Source: Isoetes taiwanensis
Lineage: Eukaryota > Streptophyta > Lycopodiopsida > Isoetales > Isoetaceae
Direction: 5' to 3'
Length of the DNA: 64,000 nt
Assembly (NCBI GenBank): GCA_021234155.1
Contig: JAJEKV010000017.1
Coordinates: 6,795,253 to 6,859,252 of the forward strand
Each line of letters starts with the position of its first letter. The first letter of the stretch is position 1. The notes under the pieces are model-generated. The model ran no database searches and was not told the DNA's origin. It saw only the letters and a program-made list of their open reading frames with translations. Made by a program: the position numbers and the translations under genes. This document shows, piece by piece, positions 57,601 to 64,000 of the stretch.

Positions 57601-58837
57601 TAGATGGTTAAGGTAGGGGGTGAGGGAAAGTGGCAAATGGTAATTGTGAGAAATAAAGCATGGATGTATCTTCTCTTGTTATTAAGAATAAGTCGCATAT
57701 CCTGTGCAAATTCTACGTTGGTAGAAGAGCCAACAAAATACTAAATGTGTGTGAATAGGAAAGGTTAAATGCTTTATATAAAGAATAAAATTACTGTAGG
57801 ATGTTTAAAAGCAACCACAGTAGTGAGAAGAAACCCCCGAATATTTATATACAAAAGACTAACAAATCTTTGAAGGCCAGAGATTCCTTTTGAGATCCTT
57901 TGAGTGCAACCTTCTATTCCATCTTAGCCTGTTATGCAAATCCTCAATCGTCAACAAAATACAAACTTAATGAAATATTGAACATAAGAATCCGTTCACA
58001 AACATGATGGTGTTTTCTTAATTCAAGCTTACATCTCTTCATCGATTAATTACTTGCATTTGATGAACTCAACTTCTACAGAATATGATATTATAAACGA
58101 ACTAATTTTGTTAAATGCTTGTTTTTATAATCAGAGCTTCACAAATATCATTAATGGACATCGCCTTCAAATACGGGTTCAGTTTGCATCAACAATGTCA
58201 CCAGCCAAGCTAAGGAAGAATATAGTTCTTACAAAGTGCTGCCACAAACAAAAAACGAAGATGCATACTCTACAGAATGCTTTCAAGTACAGGAATCAAA
58301 GTTGGCTATAGGCACCAAAAATGCTCTGAGTGGTAAACCTTCCAGTTTCATCATATATCATTGCCTCGTCGTGGCGACCTTCATCATCGCAAAAAATGGA
58401 TTTTTTCAAGTTCCGCAAGAAAATCAGAAGTCATTGGGACATGTTGTGATACATGTTGAGTTCATGCTGCAAAAGCCCGATCAATTAATAAATAATTAAG
58501 ACATTTAATAGCAGTTACAGAAAAAGAAAACCTACTCAAGTAATGATCAACATATGTGTACAACTCATTATGCTAATCTTTTTGCTGATAGAAAAGTCTA
58601 GTTAAAAAATGGTACTCCACAAGGCCCTAAAGATGAAGATACTCCTTATGAAGCTTCCCAAGCCTGCAAAAAAAAAAAGGCTTAGATTAGAATATACCAA
58701 AAAACAATGCATGAACAACGCTTATACAATTCAATATTGTGGCACACTCCAGGTTGTAAATGACCATTTTCTAGTGGAAGACCACACTAAAATCATTAAA
58801 GAAGAACCTGAGTTCTAGTATAATAATATAATAAACT

Positions 58838-59447
58838 ACTACTAATAGTACATGACTCTAAATTAAACAGTATGGCAGGCAACAAACAAAGCCAAAGTAG
58901 TAAAGCATGAACTAAAAGAGGAATATACATGAAAGAGTTCAACATATCAGAATACCAAGTCGACATAGCCACATATTAATTTAAGGGTACATATATAGCT
59001 TTCAAGAAAAAACCAGCTCTCTTTTCGCTTTTCCAACTGCACAAAGCATGTAACAAATCCATTGTTCATAACCTATACAATATGGTCTAACAACGTAAAT
59101 CATTGTAGAGTAAAGCCTGCTTCAATATCAAACTAAGAACGCTTATTTTTCCTCGACTACTAATAGTACATGACTCTAAATTAAACAGTATGGCAGGCAA
59201 CAAACAAAGCCACAGTAGTAAAGCATGAACTAAAAGAGGAATATACATGAAAGAGTTCAACATACCAGAATACCAAGTCGACATAGCCACATATTAATTT
59301 AAGGGTACATATATAGCTTTCAAGAAAAACCCAAAATTTTCGCTTTTCCAACTGCACAAAGCATGTAACAAATCCATTGTTCTGGTCTAACAACGTAAAT
59401 CATTGTAGAGTAAAGCCTGCTTCAATATCAAACTAAGAACGCTATTT
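58838..59447 (+). repeat. Tandem duplication, unit about 318 bp
   Basis: 58838-59155 and 59156-59447 share taatagtacatgactctaaattaaacagtatggcaggc and sequence through gcctgcttcaatatcaaactaagaacgc. The second copy is about 25 bp shorter because of small deletions. High identity indicates a recent event. Confidence 0.92.
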
Positions 59448-59488
59448 TTCTGGACATTCTGCATTTTAGATAGACGAAGTTCACCAGA

Positions 59489-59745
59489 TACAATATTGCA
59501 GAATTGTGAAGGGAAGCCAGGGTTTGAAAATAAAAAGCAGGCCTCCAGGTTTAGCACAATAAACCATACTCAAAATATCATGGAATAATGCTTGTGAAGT
59601 GCTTTTGCTTCTAACATCATGATGACAGATGATAAAAAACCTCATGTTTCCTCTGCTATTACATGTAACCACACATGGTAACATATGTTTTGTTGCCATT
59701 TGGCTCTAAGGTAGCAAAATGAGATCTGTATACCTTAGCTGCAAC
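59489..59745 (+). repeat. Direct repeat, copy 1
   Basis: Matches 60121-60377 closely (gcctccaggtttagcacaat, atcatggaataatgcttgtgaagtgctttt, ttgttgccatttggctctaaggtagcaaaatgagat). Confidence 0.9.
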
Positions 59746-60120
59746 ATGAAAGTTATATCAATATGCTATGACAATGCTGCTTCTAAGAGCAGGTGCTTGC
59801 AAATTCTAAACTAATGAATAATGGGCTTTTCAAGCATGAGCAATCTACAAAGTATGGGAAATCAAATATTGGAGAAAATAGAAGGCAACCATATGTGATT
59901 GCACCTTACATGCTTCTGGAACAGTAAACCAATGTGCACTACAAAGATTCCATTGCTCCAGTACATAGAGAAAGATTTATCTGAAGACGTAGAGAATGTT
60001 AGATTACTTCTATACACAGACCAGCTGCTCCCTCTGTTTTTTTCTTTGCATCCAGAATGGGCCGTGCAAATCCAGAATTTGGGTATTTTGGTTGTGTCTG
60101 CAGTTTAAATAGACTAAATG

Positions 60121-60377
60121 CAATATTGCATAATTATGAAGGGAAACCAGGATTTGAAAATAAAAAGCAAGCCTCCAGGTTTAGCACAATGAACCCTGCT
60201 CAAAATATCATGGAATAATGCTTGTGAAGTGCTTTTGCTTCTAACATCATGATGACAAATGATAAGAAGCCTCATGTTCGCTCTGCTATTATACATAACC
60301 ACACATGGTAATATATATTTTGTTGCCATTTGGCTCTAAGGTAGCAAAATGAGATATGTATATCTTAGCTGCACAAA
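60121..60377 (+). repeat. Direct repeat, copy 2
   Basis: Partner of 59489-59745, about 630 bp downstream. Between and after the copies lie short ORFs without recognised motifs; one plus-strand segment near 60470-60640 (EPDADILITVPKTCNTPESLAEG) looks protein-like but is unassigned. Confidence 0.9.
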
Positions 60378-61066
60378 ATGAGATCTGTATACCTTATATC
60401 CAGAATTTTGCCACAACCAAATGCATGTATACATCACGATCTTCAAAAAGAGGCTCTTCACTTGTTTTGTCAAACGTGTCATTGTGGCCTTGAGCCAGAT
60501 GCTGACATCCTTATAACTGTGCCCAAAACTTGTAACACTCCAGAAAGCCTAGCAGAAGGCAGATTACAATTTGGATTACATGAACCAGCTGATTTGGTTA
60601 ATTGTGCTGCACTTTCAAGTGACAGATTGAGAGAGGTGATTATTTCAAATTTTTCGTGTAAACTCAAAATGAGGAATTGAAATATAATCTCACAAAGTAG
60701 AGATGCAAAGACCTTGGAGTACAGGGATAAAGAAGGGACAATGAAAAAAATGTAGTGTTTTTGGGAGGTTAAATGAAGCAAGAGAAACTGCTTGGCTATA
60801 AGAAAACTGAAGACAGAAGATTAGGCACTTTTAACATCTGCAAGAAATCAGTAAATGCAAAACATATAAATAATGGCTCCAAGACGACATTGTTGCATTT
60901 GCAATCCATGTAACCCATAGGCATCATTAACATCTCCAAGGAAGCCAACAATTAAAGGCATGTAGATAGTTGGCTGTTGCATTTGCTACTTGGACACTTA
61001 AATGCTGGATCAACAGATTAAACAACAATTATGGGAAAGTCATAAAGCAAAGGCCAGCAAGCTTAC

Positions 61067-61860
61067 TTGATATTTCGTATCTCGTTGTCAACCCTAATAA
61101 GCAGAGCATTTAAGGTGGACAGTAGCACACTTCTTTCTTCACAGCTAGAACTCAAACAGAAAAGGATTGACATGCAAATGGAAGTAAATGCAATGATTAG
61201 TTTGTTGCAAAGTAAAATCTCAGAAAAAACAATGAAAATGTCGTTGGCCGCACCTTAGTATCGGCAATGCTTGCAGATGTAGAACTGGCTTGTAATCACA
61301 GAGACATATTGCACCTGCAGTGGCAAAGCCGGCTGGATTACATCTAAGAAGAACCCTAGAAGGAAAAGATGTCCATAGCCATCTGCAATTGTCTCCAGAT
61401 GCATATGTATGCAAATATCCTTAAAGATAAAAAGAATGGCCATATCTAGGCACCAAAGCAATGAGGATAATTCTTATGAATAGCCGCTTAGTTACTTTCT
61501 GCAATCTCGAAGCCTCGCTTCGCCATTTCAGGACATTTCCAAAAAAAAGAAAGAAATGCAAGAATTTAAATCGAAATCTATACATTGTTCTGTCTTTGCG
61601 CAAGTTATCAAGCTTTAACTTAGATTGTAGATCCAGTCGCCATAGCTCGTAATCAAGGAGCAGAAAAACCTGCAAAAGGAAATGTTATTTTGAGGAGTAA
61701 AAGAGAAGCATGTAGTATCAAATAAAACAGAGCCCTAAGAATCTTACTGCCATTGCCAGCAAAGCCGAGAAGGAGAAACGTTATGAACTTTCTGTCTTTG
61801 GCTTGAATAATAGTTGGCTTCAGCCAAGGAAATGGATCGCCATAGTGCTGAAAAAATAAT
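61067..61860 (-). CDS. Unrecognised spliced gene (internal exons)
   Basis: Two adjacent exons fit in phase with GT-AG borders. 61254-61314 reads GAICLCDYKPVLHLQALPIL, and 61067-61144 reads CEERSVLLSTLNALLIRVDNEIRNIK, a probable coiled-coil end. Upstream blocks are less certain: 61600-61675 (VFLLLDYELWRLDLQSKLK) and about 61740-61850 (HYGDPFPWLKPTIIQAKDRK). I do not recognise the family. The start and 3' end are not found. Confidence 0.4.
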
Positions 61861-61904
61861 TTGTCATTGATTTGCATAGATGAAAGCTTAACACTAGAGT
61901 TGTC

Positions 61905-63310
61905 CCTTGATGGACCATAAATGGTTCATTTGTACAGTTCACTTTAAAATTCATATAAAATCAATGGCATAAAATTCAGTTAAACCCTTTCTACATGTTA
62001 ATATATGGTAGGCATGTTGCACAGGAAAAATAGTTAAAAATGCATATACCTCTAAAATTGAAAGTTATGCTTAGGTGAATCAAGGGGGGTCAAGTCCAGT
62101 TTGCTTCATGTTTACATAATGTAAAACTGTCTTAACAAAAGGATTTTTTTGATTTTTTTCATTATAATGATATTTTTCTATACGAGATAAGGATGAATAC
62201 ACAAAAAACCTTGTTCCAGTTTGAAGTATAGGAAGGAAGATATAGCCTGTCAAACATGACAGGGTCAAAACAATTTTCTGTCTTCTATGGACCAATAATG
62301 GTTCCCAGAAAGCTGTTTCAATTAAAATTCTATAACTTTTGCATGAAAATGATTTTTTACTTCAAATTTGGTATATAAGTAGTTGACTAATTGCTTCATG
62401 CGTAAAAAATATTTGTTGGCCTGTAATTTGAAGCTTCAGCTTTGACTTATAGTAACAATTTTAAGTGACTTTTAATTGATGTTTATTTTGCTATATTTGA
62501 AGGAAATTTATTGAGATAGTATATCATTGAAAAAATCATATATGAATGCTTCTATGGATATAAAACCAATGAAAAAACAAGTAAAGAAAAAAAGCAAAAG
62601 GCACGATCATGATAAATCAATAAAGGTTTCTGTACCTAAGACCATTACTGGTCCACAGGTTCATTTTAAATCAATAACTTCTTTATCTTATTCGATCTCA
62701 AGCTGAATTTTAGGATATTAGTATTTTATGAGATCCTCCATCAATAAAAAATATCTATTGCTAGGTTTGGGCTAAAACTTTTAGTATTAGTTCCAAGTTA
62801 TCATCAAATGTTTTCCATACTTGATCTCTAGATTTGTGCCTTGAAAATGAACTTCAAACACCATATTTCAAAGCTTCCTAAAGTTAAGATAGCAATGCAA
62901 GATGAACCAAGGAAAAATATGAAAAGGTATGACTAAAGAAGATCAAGATAGATTGTTAGATCGATGCTAATTATTGGTCCACATGATCTCTCATTTAAAA
63001 GTCAAGAACATCATCATCTTAATCAATTTTTAGAATATAGTTTATACCACATTATATATGATAACATTAGTTGATCAGGGAGAGTTGTCTATCTAAAACG
63101 CGTGATATCGAAGCACAAAAATTCAGTAGTTAAGGGCTACCTTGAACATATGAGAAAGTCCACTTACACCTTTCAAATAATATCTTATAGACGATGAGAA
63201 ATCATAATATCATTGTAGGGGACAAAATGAATAGAGTCAGCGCGAATAAATAGAGAAATTTTCTCAATTTAGATGGTTTAATCCTGGACCTATAAATGGT
63301 CCATGCTTAT
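61905..63310 (+). repeat. Highly diverged tandem repeat, period about 310-380 bp
   Basis: A palindromic core near GGACCATNAATGGTYC recurs at about 61912, 62289, 62641 (accattactggtcc), 62975 and 63286, each followed within 30 bp by a ttcattt or taaaat-rich segment. Intervals shrink from about 377 to 311 bp. No ORF is present. 63311-64000 shows nothing further. Confidence 0.45.
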
Positions 63311-64000
63311 TTATATTCAAATCTTCTATAAAACATATTATTCTAACATGAAATTTAAGATATATATTGCCAACAAAGGTTCAAATTTACAAAAATTATA
63401 GCCTATCATAAAAGTTGATCTACATGTACTATGATCCTACTTAGACTACAAACACTTTGGAGCAGCCACACATCGTCTAACTTTACAATAGTGGAAAGTA
63501 AGTAGGTTTCTTCATTTTTTTTCTAATAAGACCACACCAAGGACCTCAATATCTCTTTTTATCATATATTGAGTCATTTAAAAGGCTTATGGGAGAAATG
63601 TAGTGCAATAAGTTAATATTTTAGATGAACTAGAAAAACAGGTACGGAAAGTCTTTTGATCTATTTATTTATAGTCATGGCTAAACTTCGTGATATTGTC
63701 CTCAATTCATCAATAACCATTACTACCTACATCATTGTTGAGTTTTAGACCTATAAGGGTATAGTCAATGCACTTCCGAACCTTTCTTTGCGTTCATCCT
63801 GTTATATTAGATCTTGTTTAGATCTAGATAATGCATGGTTATACCCTAGTTACACTATATTTATGTTGATAAAGTAAATTCCTATATAGAGTTAATTAGA
63901 ATGCATCATTTACTATCCTTATGAGACTTATAGATGGGGTTTATTAAAGCATTTTAACCCATATTTTTATTTTGAATCATAATTTCTTTAGTTAATAACG

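Overview
The window comes from a land-plant nuclear genome with a heavy repeat load. The one clearly intact host gene is a five-exon plastid histidine-biosynthesis gene (HISN2). The rest is LTR retrotransposons (Ty3 and Copia), LINEs, tRNA-derived SINE-like repeats, a decayed DNA transposon and low-complexity arrays. The repeat load and the LINE and DDE families suggest a large-genome lineage such as a fern or another seed-free plant, but that is an inference and not a marker-based identification.

Layout. 1-5952: decayed Ty3 (chromovirus-like) element with two LTRs and pol remnants. 5953-22655: gene-poor repeats, including a large inverted-repeat pair, a direct-repeat pair, a 1.5-kb polypurine block, duplicated dispersed repeats and poly(A) retroposed fragments. 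22656-27417: a nearly complete, young, minus-strand Copia element with a perfect target-site duplication. 28304-30523: HISN2 on the minus strand. 30815-35066: three LINE fragments of one family plus a SINE-like repeat and a hairpin. 35067-43513: a second Ty3 element, truncated in reverse transcriptase. 43514-52750: a decayed DNA-transposon-like region with a DDE transposase on the minus strand, and a Ulp1-like protease and an FCP1/NIF-type phosphatase on the plus strand, between inverted CAC/GTG arrays. 53083-53435: the first two exons of a secreted lipase. 53780-54620: SINE-like cluster. 55-62 kb: fragments of unrecognised minus-strand spliced genes and tandem duplications. 61.9-63.3 kb: a diverged tandem repeat.

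The most interesting object is the second Ty3 element. Between its primer-binding site (36567) and gag (40954) it carries about 4.3 kb of extra sequence with two additional transcription-unit-like modules. Each module has a pair of conserved palindromes and then a TATA box about 110-120 bp before an ORF. The first ORF starts with the exact first nine residues of histone H3 (Met plus ARTKQTAR), continues through a long charged region, and ends in a recognisable H3-type histone fold with several CENH3-like residues. I know of no described retrotransposon carrying an H3/CENH3-like histone. The second ORF is unrecognised. Both ORFs and the gag-pol junction are interrupted only by TAG where the frame resumes unchanged. 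The histone ORF also needs a +1 shift at a CCC-TGA site.

All identifications are by eye from motifs. No database search or alignment program was run.
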